Shown: in pieces, positions 26,693-37,076 of the stretch
Position numbering within the stretch: the stretch's first letter is position 1
How the letters are laid out: every line of letters begins with the position of its first letter
Source: Rhizobium sp. AQ_MP
GTDB lineage: Bacteria > Pseudomonadota > Alphaproteobacteria > Rhizobiales > Rhizobiaceae
Length of the DNA: 64,000 nucleotides
Direction: 5' to 3'
Assembly: GCF_014237835.1 (NCBI RefSeq)
Contig: NZ_JACJVI010000001.1
Location: 434,001-498,000 of the forward strand
The notes under the pieces: generated by a model
Databases searched by the model: none
Told to the model about the DNA's origin: nothing
Seen by the model: the letters and a program-made list of their open reading frames with translations, nothing else
Made by a program: the position numbers and the translations under genes

Positions 26693-27732
26693 GCCATACC
26701 GTCCAATGCGTTGGAAATGATCTTGGCCGTATCGGGCCAGTCCGGCAGCGCCTCGCCCGCGCGCCGTGCGGCTGCAGCCCGAGCCTGACGTTCGCCGGCG
26801 TCGGTCAGAAGCCGGCGCAGGGCATCTGCAAATGCTGTGCTGTCGTCGACCGGGACCAACATGCCTGCGTCCTCCGGCACGACGTCGGGAACGGCTCCGG
26901 CGTGGCAAGCAACGATCGGCAGACCGAACGAAAGCGCCTCCGCAAACACCATGCCGTAACCCTCATAGCGGCTCGCGAGTGCAAAGATGTCGGATGAGGC
27001 GTAGAAGTCCCTGGGGTCGTCCACTTCGCCCCGCAAGTCAACACGCCCCGTCAGCTCCAGCGCCTCGACCTGACGGGCCAGCGCTGCAGCCGTCGACGGA
27101 TCGAGTGTCTTGCTGCCGATGATGACGGCCTGCCACTCCAGATCGTCGATGGATTTGAGCGCTGCCAGCAGCACATCATGACCCTTCCGGCGCGATAGAG
27201 TGCCGATGGAAAGGATGCGCGGGATCTCGCCGGTGCCGCGCGCCTTGCTCGGCCTTTCGGTGCCGGGCAGAGCCACGGTGATCGCTGAAGGCGAGACCGC
27301 ATAATTCTCGACCAGCTCACGTGCTGTCATCGGCGATGTCACGAGCACATGCCGTACCCGTTCGAGCGCCAGCCGCTCGCTTTTGCGCAACCGCTCCTGC
27401 TCGTCTGCGGAAAGCCCCGTCTCGAGCGCGAGCGGGTGGTGGACGAGGGCCACGATCCGCAGCCGGTCGGCATGGGCACCGACCCAGGCATCGAGCACCC
27501 CAAAGGCCAGTCCGTCGACCAGCACGAGCGTCCGATCCGGCAGAGCGGAAAGGACCTCGTTTGCATGCTGCAGTGTCGCCTGCGAGGGAGCCGGAAAGCC
27601 ATCACCCAAGGACAAGAGCTGGACATGCCACCCGAGCGATCGAAGGCCGTCGATGACCTTGCGGTCGTAACCATAGCCGCCGGTCTTTAGCGAAAGGTCG
27701 CCAGGATAGGCGAAAACCAGCGAACGGCTCAA
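26689..27732 (-). CDS. GT4-family glycosyltransferase
   Basis: A 347-residue GT-B-fold glycosyltransferase. The N-terminal donor-independent half begins LVFAYPGDLSLKTGGYGYDR. The C-terminal half has ILSIGTLSRRKGHDVLLAAL and the EX7E motif region EGYGMVFAEALSFG that binds the nucleotide sugar. No membrane anchor is seen. Four-base overlaps with the genes on both sides (ATGA each time) tie it to the pterin-synthase-like and methyltransferase genes. It could glycosylate the product of this cluster; donor and acceptor are unknown. Confidence 0.85.
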   Translation of the reverse strand: MSRSLVFAYPGDLSLKTGGYGYDRKVIDGLRSLGWHVQLLSLGDGFPAPSQATLQHANEVLSALPDRTLVLVDGLAFGVLDAWVGAHADRLRIVALVHHPLALETGLSADEQERLRKSERLALERVRHVLVTSPMTARELVENYAVSPSAITVALPGTERPSKARGTGEIPRILSIGTLSRRKGHDVLLAALKSIDDLEWQAVIIGSKTLDPSTAAALARQVEALELTGRVDLRGEVDDPRDFYASSDIFALASRYEGYGMVFAEALSFGLPIVACHAGAVPDVVPEDAGMLVPVDDSTAFADALRRLLTDAGERQARAAAARRAGEALPDWPDTAKIISNALDGMA

Positions 27733-28127
27733 AGATCGGCCTCGTACCAGCCACGGGCGGCATGCGACTCGTGCAGGGTGACCTTGAGGCGGCAGATCCG
27801 GTGGCTGCCCGGGCCGAGACGCTTGTCGGAAACTGCCTGTGCCAGCTCGTCGAAGATGTGCTTGGCGATAACCTCTGTCGTGCTGACCTTACCCTTGAAG
27901 ACGTCGAGCTCATCGAGGTTTTGGTAATTGAGCGGCTTTAGCGTCTCTGAGAGCACGGTGGTTGCAGCTCCGATATCCACGGCCAGCCCATCCTCGTCCA
28001 CATCTTTGGTGAAGAAGGCGGCATCCACGACGAATGTAGCGCCATGCATCCCCTGGGCCGGTCCGAACACGGGGCGCGGCAGGCTGTGGGCGATCATGAT
28101 ATGGTCTCGAACTTCAACGGCAAACAT
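27729..28127 (-). CDS. 6-pyruvoyl-tetrahydropterin-synthase-fold protein lacking canonical catalytic residues
   Basis: A 132-residue protein with the overall PTPS/QueD pattern (IAHSLP at His14; VSTTEVIAKHIFDEL; Glu120). The key residues differ. The zinc HGH triplet is H28-G-A. The usual catalytic Cys or Glu before it is absent (FGPAQGM). The Asp-His pair of the LDH motif is replaced by N67-Y68. It therefore cannot work as a standard pyruvoyl- or carboxy-tetrahydropterin synthase. It may bind a pterin-like compound or catalyse a different step. The gene is 13 bp after the dehydrogenase gene and overlaps the glycosyltransferase gene. Confidence 0.75.
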   Translation of the reverse strand: MFAVEVRDHIMIAHSLPRPVFGPAQGMHGATFVVDAAFFTKDVDEDGLAVDIGAATTVLSETLKPLNYQNLDELDVFKGKVSTTEVIAKHIFDELAQAVSDKRLGPGSHRICRLKVTLHESHAARGWYEADL

Positions 28128-28140
28128 GAGATCTCTTTCG

Positions 28141-29142
28141 TCAGTAGCGGATGCGATGGCAGAGCGTGCCCGGTGTGCTCAGGATACGTGCGTAAGCGTC
28201 GGGCAGTTCAGAAAATGTCGTCTCGCCGGAGATAAGGCGGTCGAGGCGACCGTCCAGCAGCAACTCGAGCGCTTTTGTCATGCGCCGACGATAGCTCCAG
28301 CGCGCCCGGCGTGAGGATGGAATGCCGCCGACCTGGGAGCTGACCAGAGACAGACGCCGGGAGTGAAAGGCACCGCCCAGCGGCACGCTGACCTGGCGGT
28401 CGCCGTACCAGCTGGCCTCGACGATCCGCGCTTCGAGCCCGGCATGGTCTATCGCATTTGCCAGTGCTGCCCCCGACGCGGTCGCGTTCACAAGTACGTC
28501 GAATTCGCCCTCAAGTGAACCAGCTTCGACAAAGGGGATGTCGAGGTCTGCAGCGAGGCTCTGGCGTATCGGATCCTGATCGATCAGCACCGTCTCGGTA
28601 CCGACGATCCGCGATGAGAGATAGGCAACCAGAGCTCCAACCACGCCCGCACCAAAGACAGCGACCCGATCGCCCGGTTGAATGCCCGCATCCCAGGTGA
28701 TGTTCAGCGCCGTCTCCATGTTGGCGGCCAGCACGGCGCGCCTTGGCGGCAAGGCGTCCGGCAAAGGCGTAACCTGATCGGCGGGGAGAACAAATCGACC
28801 CTGATGGGGATGTAGGGCAAAAACATTCCGTCCGATCAGATCCCGAGGGCCATCTTCGACCTCGCCGACTGCGGCATAGCCGTATTTGACCGGGAAGGGA
28901 AAGGAGCCCTCCATGTGCGGCCCGCGCATGCGGTCGAACTCGCTCTCCGGCACCTGCCCCTTGAAGATAAGTGCCTCGGTGCCACGGCTGATGCCGCTAT
29001 ACAGGTTGCGGATCAGAACCTGATTTTCACCGACTGAGGGAAGCTCTTCCTGCCGGATGCGGCAGATTTCCGGAGCCTCGAACCACAGCGCCGAAGCGGT
29101 CTCTGCACCAGATACGGTCTGTTCATCCCTGTCGAGCTTCAA
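28141..29142 (-). CDS. MDR-superfamily dehydrogenase, BchC-like, zinc ligands missing
   Basis: A 333-residue medium-chain dehydrogenase-like protein. The Rossmann motif VFGAGVVGALVAYL is intact. At the catalytic zinc site, the first Cys is replaced in SGISRGTE (49-56) and the GHE motif reads KYGYAAVG (86-93). This pattern resembles BchC and related alphaproteobacterial proteins that are called zinc-binding alcohol dehydrogenases but lack the metal site. The start is TTG 29142 after AGGGG; no in-frame ATG fits. It is the first gene of a minus-strand unit and diverges from the GTP cyclohydrolase II gene. Confidence 0.78.
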   Translation of the reverse strand: MKLDRDEQTVSGAETASALWFEAPEICRIRQEELPSVGENQVLIRNLYSGISRGTEALIFKGQVPESEFDRMRGPHMEGSFPFPVKYGYAAVGEVEDGPRDLIGRNVFALHPHQGRFVLPADQVTPLPDALPPRRAVLAANMETALNITWDAGIQPGDRVAVFGAGVVGALVAYLSSRIVGTETVLIDQDPIRQSLAADLDIPFVEAGSLEGEFDVLVNATASGAALANAIDHAGLEARIVEASWYGDRQVSVPLGGAFHSRRLSLVSSQVGGIPSSRRARWSYRRRMTKALELLLDGRLDRLISGETTFSELPDAYARILSTPGTLCHRIRY

Positions 29143-29177
29143 ACTGCGCTACCCCTACCCTAAATTTGCGTCCCAAT

Positions 29178-29209
29178 GGAACGTATTGCGGAAGCAGACA
29201 TTTTGTTCC
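29178..29209. promoter_or_regulatory. Inverted repeat in the divergent promoter of the GTP-derived cluster
   Basis: GGAAC at 29178-29182 and GTTCC at 29205-29209 form an inverted repeat with a 22-bp spacer, between the dehydrogenase and cyclohydrolase genes. On the plus strand GGAAC-N16-CATT resembles a weak EcfG promoter with one mismatch in the -10 element. Operator or stress promoter; undecided. Confidence 0.3.
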
Positions 29210-29301
29210 CAGGACGTCATCAAAATAATTTTATGACACCTTCGCAAACCATAGCCGATACTCCGGCGTAATGGTTGCCACTGATAGGGAGAGTACGCCT
29301 C

Positions 29302-30408
29302 ATGTCCAAGTCCAGCCAGTCCGCTTTCCAATTCTCATCCGCCGCAATCGAAGTAGAACGCGCCGTAGCCGAGCTGCGCTATGGTCGCCCCGTCGTGCTC
29401 ACGGAGGGAGAACGGAAGCTCGCGGTGCTGGCGCTTGACTGTGTGGCCCCCTCGCTCTTTGACCAGTTTGCTTCGGCGACCGACAATCGCCACAATCTTC
29501 TTCTCACTTCACCTCGCGCCGGTCGCCTCGGAATCGGCGTCGACCGTGACGTGATCACTCCGCTCGCGGGCGTCTCCTTTGATGAATCGTCGCGTCTCGC
29601 TTACGCATTGGGCGCCGAAAAGCCTGCCATCTGGCAGCCTGCTGATGCGCTCGCATCCCAGTCGGCAGAACTTGCACGCCTGGCGCTGCTGCTGCCGGCC
29701 ATGGTGCTCGCAGATGTGACCTCGATCTCGGACCGCTTCGGCGCCTGCTGCGAGATTGCAGCAAATCGGCTGAAGGGTGCCGATGCCGCGCGCCAGCGCT
29801 TCGACAAGGTGGTAAGTACGCGCGTGCCGCTGAAGGATTTGGGCGATGCCGACTTTGTCGTCTTCCGTGGCGGGCTGGCACAGAAGGATCAGGTCGCGAT
29901 CGTCGTAGGCAGGCCTGATGTGACGAAGACCGTCCCTATCCGCATTCATTCGTCCTGCATCACCGGCGACCTCTGCGGCTCGCTGAAGTGCGATTGCGGC
30001 GACCAACTGCGCAACGGTCTAGCGCTCCTGAAGCAGGCCGGTGGCGGCGTGCTTCTCTATCTCGACCAGGAAGGCCGTGGCACCGGTATCGGCGCCAAGA
30101 TGCGTGCCTATGGCTACCAGCACCTTGGTCTCGACACGATCGATGCCGATGCGGAACTAGGTCTTGCCGAGGACCACCGCCGCTACGAGGCGGCCGTGGC
30201 CATGCTGCGGCATCTCGAGATCTCCAAGGTTGCGGTCTACACCAACAACCCGACGAAGATCGCAGGCCTCAAGCTCGGCGGTATCGACGTCGAGGCGCGG
30301 GCCGCCGTGACCGGCCGTGTCACGGCCGAGAACGAAAACTACCTGCGCACCAAGACCCTGCGCGCCGGCCATATGCTGGATCTGGAAACGCTGGTCGCTG
30401 CAGAGTAA
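29302..30408 (+). CDS. GTP cyclohydrolase II with a degenerate N-terminal domain
   Basis: A 368-residue protein. The C-terminal half is a complete GTP cyclohydrolase II: zinc cysteines Cys219, Cys230, Cys232 (spacing as in E. coli RibA), DQEGRG (255-260), and the late NENYLRTKTLRAGH. It opens the GTP imidazole ring. The N-terminal half looks like a remnant of the DHBP-synthase domain of RibBA but lacks its acidic metal-binding motif. ATG 29302 follows AGGGAGAG. The context (methyltransferase, glycosyltransferase, reductase) points to a dedicated pathway instead of routine riboflavin synthesis. Confidence 0.85.
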   Translation: MSKSSQSAFQFSSAAIEVERAVAELRYGRPVVLTEGERKLAVLALDCVAPSLFDQFASATDNRHNLLLTSPRAGRLGIGVDRDVITPLAGVSFDESSRLAYALGAEKPAIWQPADALASQSAELARLALLLPAMVLADVTSISDRFGACCEIAANRLKGADAARQRFDKVVSTRVPLKDLGDADFVVFRGGLAQKDQVAIVVGRPDVTKTVPIRIHSSCITGDLCGSLKCDCGDQLRNGLALLKQAGGGVLLYLDQEGRGTGIGAKMRAYGYQHLGLDTIDADAELGLAEDHRRYEAAVAMLRHLEISKVAVYTNNPTKIAGLKLGGIDVEARAAVTGRVTAENENYLRTKTLRAGHMLDLETLVAAE

Positions 30409-30437
30409 GCTCGAAAGCGGGCAGGGAGGTAGACGCG

Positions 30438-31250
30438 ATGGCGAGCGAGCCTGAACGGCTTGGCGGCGATGATTTCGGTCGGCGTTGGTCGACTATGCCG
30501 GCCGACTGGACGTCGCGCCTGCGGCAGCGACCTGGCCTGTTGGCCGACACGCTATCGGGACTGTCAGGCCTCCTCGTCGGCACTTCGGTCCTCGCACTGT
30601 TGGTCTCATTTGGTCTGCCGCTCGGTTGGGATTTCGTTGCCTCCGTCATTCTGTCGCTTGCGCTGATGTTCGCGCTCGTCGTCTATGCCCTGCCGGATCA
30701 CCCGCATCGGAAGTTCGGGCCTGCCAATCTGGTGACGGCCTTCCGCGCCTGTCTTGTCAGCCTGACCGGCGCCACCGTCCTGTGCTTCGACAGCCTTGCG
30801 GCCGCAGACATTGCGCTCTGGACCCTTGTCGCGGTGGTGTTGATCGCGCTCGCGCTCGATGGGGTCGATGGTTATCTCGCCCGCAGCTACGGGCATGAAT
30901 CGCCGCTTGGGGCCCGCTTCGATATGGAAGTGGACGCCCTTCTGATCCTTGTCCTGTCGCTGGCTGCGGCATTTTTGGAGAAAGCGGCTCTCTGGGTTCT
31001 GCTGATCGGTTTGATGCGCTACGGCTTCGTAGCGGCTGGCTGGCTGATCCCGCGCCTCAACGGCGAGCTGTTCCCATCGTTTCGGCGCAAGCTGGTTTGC
31101 GTCGTGCAGATTGCAGCACTCTGCGTGATCCTCGTGCCCTTCGTCACCCCGCCTTATTCGACGCTGATCGCCGCAGTGGCGCTTCTGGCACTGGTCTACT
31201 CTTTCACGGTGGACGTCATCTATCTCCTGCGCCCGCCGGTCTCCCCATGA
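30438..31250 (+). CDS. CDP-alcohol phosphatidyltransferase-family membrane protein
   Basis: A 270-residue protein with about six membrane helices and the full catalytic signature of CDP-alcohol phosphatidyltransferases: D144-G145, A148-R149, G158, D162 and D166, in the pattern DGxxAR(x8)GxxxDxxxD. Such enzymes transfer a phosphatidyl or related phospho-group from a CDP-activated donor to an alcohol. ATG 30438 is preceded by GGGAGGT, 29 bp after the cyclohydrolase stop. It overlaps the FkbM methyltransferase gene by 4 bp. Its coupling to a GTP-opening enzyme is unusual and suggests a lipid-linked product. Confidence 0.85.
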   Translation: MASEPERLGGDDFGRRWSTMPADWTSRLRQRPGLLADTLSGLSGLLVGTSVLALLVSFGLPLGWDFVASVILSLALMFALVVYALPDHPHRKFGPANLVTAFRACLVSLTGATVLCFDSLAAADIALWTLVAVVLIALALDGVDGYLARSYGHESPLGARFDMEVDALLILVLSLAAAFLEKAALWVLLIGLMRYGFVAAGWLIPRLNGELFPSFRRKLVCVVQIAALCVILVPFVTPPYSTLIAAVALLALVYSFTVDVIYLLRPPVSP

Positions 31251-32005
31251 GTGGTTTTGCAGAGCGTCTCTCCACCTCCTTCGGTCTCGCCCGGTCGCTT
31301 GTGGTCTATTATGGCCAGCCCTGGCGCCGCACCGCCCTGCGCCGGTTTTACGCTTCGATCGTCAAGCCGGGGGATCTGGTCTTCGATATCGGCGCCCATG
31401 TCGGCAGCCGAAGCCGCACTCTTCTCGACCTTCGCGCCGACGTCGTTGCGGTCGAACCGCAGCCGGCCTTTGCCGATTTCATCGAAAGCCGGTTTCTGGA
31501 CCGGTTGAAGGGTTTCGAACGGGTCGCCGTCGGACGCTCGGCGGGTGAAATCGACCTGTTGATATCGAGCCGTCACCCGACTGTGACCAGCATTTCGAGC
31601 CGCTTCGTCGAGACGGTCAAGCAAAGCAAGGGCTTCTCGCAGGTGGTCTGGGACCGCAAGGTAACCGTCCCCATGGTGACGCTGGACCATCTGATTGCGA
31701 AATACGGCATGCCAGCCTTTTGCAAGATCGATGTGGAGGGCGCGGAGGCGGAGATCCTTTACGGCCTCACCAAGCCAATCCCGCTGGTTGCCTTCGAATA
31801 CATCCCCGCCATGCCCTCGGTCGCGTCCAATGCGATCGACCGGCTGATGGGACTTGGAGGTTACCGCTTCAACCGCGTCGTTGGCGAGCAGCATCGCTTT
31901 GTCTGGGACCGTTGGAAATCTGCGGACGAGCTTCTGGTCGAGCTGTCGCAAATGCAGGCGGATGCGCAATCCGGTGATGTCTACGCCCGGATCGAGACCC
32001 GATGA
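31247..32005 (+). CDS. FkbM-family methyltransferase
   Basis: A 252-residue SAM-dependent O-methyltransferase of the FkbM family. Motif I is LVFDIGAHVGSRS near residue 45, followed by VVAVEPQPAF, and later CKIDVEGAEAEIL, the family hallmark. These enzymes usually methylate sugar hydroxyls in glycans and glycolipids. The ATG overlaps the stop of the CDP-alcohol transferase gene (ATGA). It is convergent with the flippase-like gene, 8 bp away. Together with the glycosyltransferase and the other methyltransferase it suggests a methylated glycoside. Confidence 0.83.
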   Translation: MSGFAERLSTSFGLARSLVVYYGQPWRRTALRRFYASIVKPGDLVFDIGAHVGSRSRTLLDLRADVVAVEPQPAFADFIESRFLDRLKGFERVAVGRSAGEIDLLISSRHPTVTSISSRFVETVKQSKGFSQVVWDRKVTVPMVTLDHLIAKYGMPAFCKIDVEGAEAEILYGLTKPIPLVAFEYIPAMPSVASNAIDRLMGLGGYRFNRVVGEQHRFVWDRWKSADELLVELSQMQADAQSGDVYARIETR

Positions 32006-32013
32006 CGACAGCG

Positions 32014-32934
32014 TCAGGCGCGACGCGGCCTGCCGCGGATCGCTTCGAGCGTGATGATTGCGAGGCCCGGCAGGGCGCCCGCGAGCGACAGTCCGCCATA
32101 GACCAGGCTCGCCGCGAGCCCTTCGGTCTGGGTCGCGCCAAGCAAGGGCCAAAGCGCCATGGCTGCGGCCTCGCGCGTGCCCCAGCCGCCGAAACCAGCC
32201 GGTACCAGCATGGCGATCAGACAGAGTGGGATAATGGTCAGCGCAGCGATCCATGGAAGGGGTGCACCCACGGCATGACTTGCCAGGATGAAGGTCGCCA
32301 CATAGCTGCCGACGGCAAGGACACTCAGTCCGAACTGGATCGCAAGCGCGCCCCGGCGAAGGAAGACCAGGGCGACATCTTCCTTGATCCGTCTGAAACG
32401 AGAAGATCTGTGGCCGAAGACAACAAGGACAAGGCCGAGCGTGACGACCAGCATAAGAAAGCAGAGGACCAGCAGCGAGGCCCGGCGCCCGGCTTCCTCG
32501 CCACCGAGCACGAACGGCCAAGCAATCAGGCCGGACAGGGCAAGCACGAAAAAGGCGGCTTGTCCCGACAGGCGCTCGAAAACAACGGCTTTGGCCGGTC
32601 CTTTCCAGCCTCCATTCCCCGCATTGCGCATCCGGTAGGCTCTGATGGCATCTCCGGCCACACCGCCCGGCAGGGTTTGGTTGAGGAAACTCGCGACATA
32701 ATATTCACTCACCGCCACGGTGGCGGGTATCGTCTCACCGAGCCGCATGGCGGTAAAGCGCCAGCGAAGCGCCGATGCAACGACTTGCACCTGGACAAGC
32801 AGCAGCCCGAAAATCACGTGGCCGATAGAGACCTGCGAGAATGCCGATCTCAACGCGTGCACATCCGTTCTGGATACGAGAAAAACCAGAATAGCGATCA
32901 GCGCGAGGGGGACAAGGAAACGCAGGATGGCCAA
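32014..32934 (-). CDS. Lysylphosphatidylglycerol-synthase-like integral membrane protein (UPF0104)
   Basis: A 306-residue, highly hydrophobic protein with seven or eight membrane helices, matching the transmembrane domain shared by MprF-type flippases and UPF0104 proteins. Typical stretches are FLNQTLPGGVAGDAIR and PAGFGGWGTREAA. It lacks the soluble aminoacyl-transferase domain, so it may flip a lipid across the inner membrane and not modify it. It is divergent from the LtaS-like gene and convergent with fkbM, keeping it within the lipid/glycan part of the cluster. Confidence 0.83.
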   Translation of the reverse strand: MAILRFLVPLALIAILVFLVSRTDVHALRSAFSQVSIGHVIFGLLLVQVQVVASALRWRFTAMRLGETIPATVAVSEYYVASFLNQTLPGGVAGDAIRAYRMRNAGNGGWKGPAKAVVFERLSGQAAFFVLALSGLIAWPFVLGGEEAGRRASLLVLCFLMLVVTLGLVLVVFGHRSSRFRRIKEDVALVFLRRGALAIQFGLSVLAVGSYVATFILASHAVGAPLPWIAALTIIPLCLIAMLVPAGFGGWGTREAAAMALWPLLGATQTEGLAASLVYGGLSLAGALPGLAIITLEAIRGRPRRA

Positions 32935-33068
32935 ATGTTGGGGCTTTCGTCGATGATGAAGCGTCTGTTTCCAACCGGTACGCAGGAAGAAGCTTCGCGG
33001 ACCTTCATGAGTCCGGAATCAGGAATACGCAACGGAAATGTTTGCTCTGGAGTTGAGGGGGCTCTCTC

Positions 33069-34670
33069 ATGACCCGCACGAGTGCTATCCGCTCGATGGT
33101 CGGCGCCTTGATTGTCACGCTGATCGCTTGGACTGCGTTCACGCTGCCGGATCATCCCGATGCCATTGATGCCGCGGCTTTTGCCCGCCTGCCGCTCGAA
33201 TGGCCCTTGATGATGCTTCTGCTGCTTGTCGTGCCGAGAGGTCTGAGGAGGTTTGTGGCACTGGTTTTTGGTCTGCTGCTCCTGATCATCCTGTTTCTGA
33301 AGCTTGCCGATATTGGCACGCAAGCCGCCTTCCAGAGGCCTTTCAATCCCTATCTTGACGTGAAGATGCTCTCCGATGGCTGGAACTTGATGTCCGGTAC
33401 GGTTGGGAGGCTTGTTGCCTTTGCCGGCGTCGCAGCAGCTTTGGTCGGGCTGATCCTGCTCCTCCTCCTCTTCCTGTCGGCAGCGCGCTGGCTGTCGGAG
33501 ACGGCGCGTCCCGCTCGATCCTGGTTGGTCCTTGTGATGGCTGCGCTTGCCGTCTTCGGCGGGGTTGCCCTTTGGGCCGGCACGCCGCGCGTCGATGCAA
33601 AGATCCCCGCCTATCTCAACAATAGAATTGCCTTGGTCGTCCGTTCTATTGAGGACATGCATCTTTTCGAAAGTGCGTTGTCCAGAGGAGAAGGCCCGCA
33701 CAGCGGTTCCGGCCTCTTCCAGCGACTGAAGGGCAAGGATTTCGTACTGATCTTTGTTGAATCCTACGGACGTTCGGCCATCGAGGACCCCCGATACTCG
33801 ATGATCACGCTCCCACGATTGAAGAGCGTCGACGCGGAAATTGCAGGAGCCGGTCTCGCCTCCGCCAGCGCCTGGGTGACATCTCCGACAGTCGGTGGCT
33901 TGAGCTGGCTGGCCCATGGCACCCTTCTCTCTGGTCTCTGGGTCGACAGCCAGGCGCGCTATGACCGGCTGATGATCAGCCAGCAGCCGAGCCTCAACCG
34001 TCTTTTTGCGGAGGGGGGATGGAAGAGCATCGCCGTGATGCCGGCAATCACCATGGATTGGCCGGAGAGCGCCTATTATGGCTATCGCCAGGTTCTGGCC
34101 GCTGCCGATCTGGAATATCGCGGCAAGCCGTTCAACTGGGTCACGATGCCGGACCAGTATACGCTTTCGGCCTTCGAGCGCCTTGGGCGTAAGCCCGCCC
34201 GTGAGGCGGGCGAAAACGTGATGGCCGAGGTTGCGCTGATCTCCAGCCATGCGCCTTGGACGCCCGTCGCGCGGCTCATCGACTGGGATGCAGTCGGCGA
34301 TGGTTCGATTTTCAGCGAGCAGGCGGAAAGGGGAGATCCGCCTTCCGTGGTCTGGGCGGATCCGGAACGTGTGCGCCGTCAGTACATCCAGACGATCGAT
34401 TATTCTCTGCACACGCTTGGCAGCTACATGGCGCGCTTCGGCGAGGACACCGTCTTCGTGATCCTCGGAGACCATCAGCCGGCGGCCATCGTCACGGGTC
34501 CGAATGCATCACGTGCGGTGCCGATCCATGTTGTCTCGGCAGATAGGGAACTCGTCGCCCGGTTCGAGGGCGAAGGCTTCCTCTCAGGGATGATCCCGGG
34601 GGCACAAACGCGCGAGTGGCCGATGAACGAGATGCGGCAGGTCCTGATCGATCTCTTAAGCGCCCCCTGA
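33069..34670 (+). CDS. LtaS-like sulfatase-superfamily phospho-group transferase
   Basis: A 533-residue inner-membrane protein. Four or five N-terminal helices (to about 175) are followed by a periplasmic alkaline-phosphatase-superfamily domain with FVLIFVESYGRSA, SSHAPWTP and LGDHQPA, which carry the metal ligands and active-site region. It resembles lipoteichoic-acid synthase and phosphoethanolamine transferases, which move a phosphoglycerol or similar group from a phospholipid to an acceptor. The segment at the nucleophile is not the usual EDTSG, so activity should not be assumed. It diverges from the UPF0104 gene. Confidence 0.78.
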   Translation: MTRTSAIRSMVGALIVTLIAWTAFTLPDHPDAIDAAAFARLPLEWPLMMLLLLVVPRGLRRFVALVFGLLLLIILFLKLADIGTQAAFQRPFNPYLDVKMLSDGWNLMSGTVGRLVAFAGVAAALVGLILLLLLFLSAARWLSETARPARSWLVLVMAALAVFGGVALWAGTPRVDAKIPAYLNNRIALVVRSIEDMHLFESALSRGEGPHSGSGLFQRLKGKDFVLIFVESYGRSAIEDPRYSMITLPRLKSVDAEIAGAGLASASAWVTSPTVGGLSWLAHGTLLSGLWVDSQARYDRLMISQQPSLNRLFAEGGWKSIAVMPAITMDWPESAYYGYRQVLAAADLEYRGKPFNWVTMPDQYTLSAFERLGRKPAREAGENVMAEVALISSHAPWTPVARLIDWDAVGDGSIFSEQAERGDPPSVVWADPERVRRQYIQTIDYSLHTLGSYMARFGEDTVFVILGDHQPAAIVTGPNASRAVPIHVVSADRELVARFEGEGFLSGMIPGAQTREWPMNEMRQVLIDLLSAP

Positions 34671-34674
34671 GGGA

Positions 34675-36874
<2,200 letters not shown>

Positions 36875-36893
36875 CCACGCAAGCAAGCGGCAC

Positions 36894-36910
36894 CACTTGT
36901 CAAAAAGCAA
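36894..36910 (+). promoter_or_regulatory. Candidate MarR operator upstream of vdh
   Basis: CACTTGTCAAAAAGCAA matches CGCTTGTCAAATGGCAA at 39177-39193, upstream of the CoA-synthetase gene, at 14 of 17 positions. Adjacent AGCAA-TTGT-TTGCT forms a small palindrome. A site shared by the two promoters of one pathway is consistent with control by the MarR gene. Confidence 0.45.
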
Positions 36911-37076
36911 TTGTTTGCTAGACTTACAAAATATTTTGGGTCGGGGGAGGTCGCCGATCCTTTGTTGCATACCCTGCTGGCTGGAGGATCGAAACGGGAT
37001 CGCAAGAGAGCAGGTGGGTCAGGTCGACGACGGCTGACCAGTTTCTAAACCGGATAATGATGGAGGAGGAAGATCC

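Noticed and set aside
29988-30437. Upstream extension of the CDP-alcohol transferase frame
   Set aside because: It is an out-of-frame reading of the GTP cyclohydrolase II gene.
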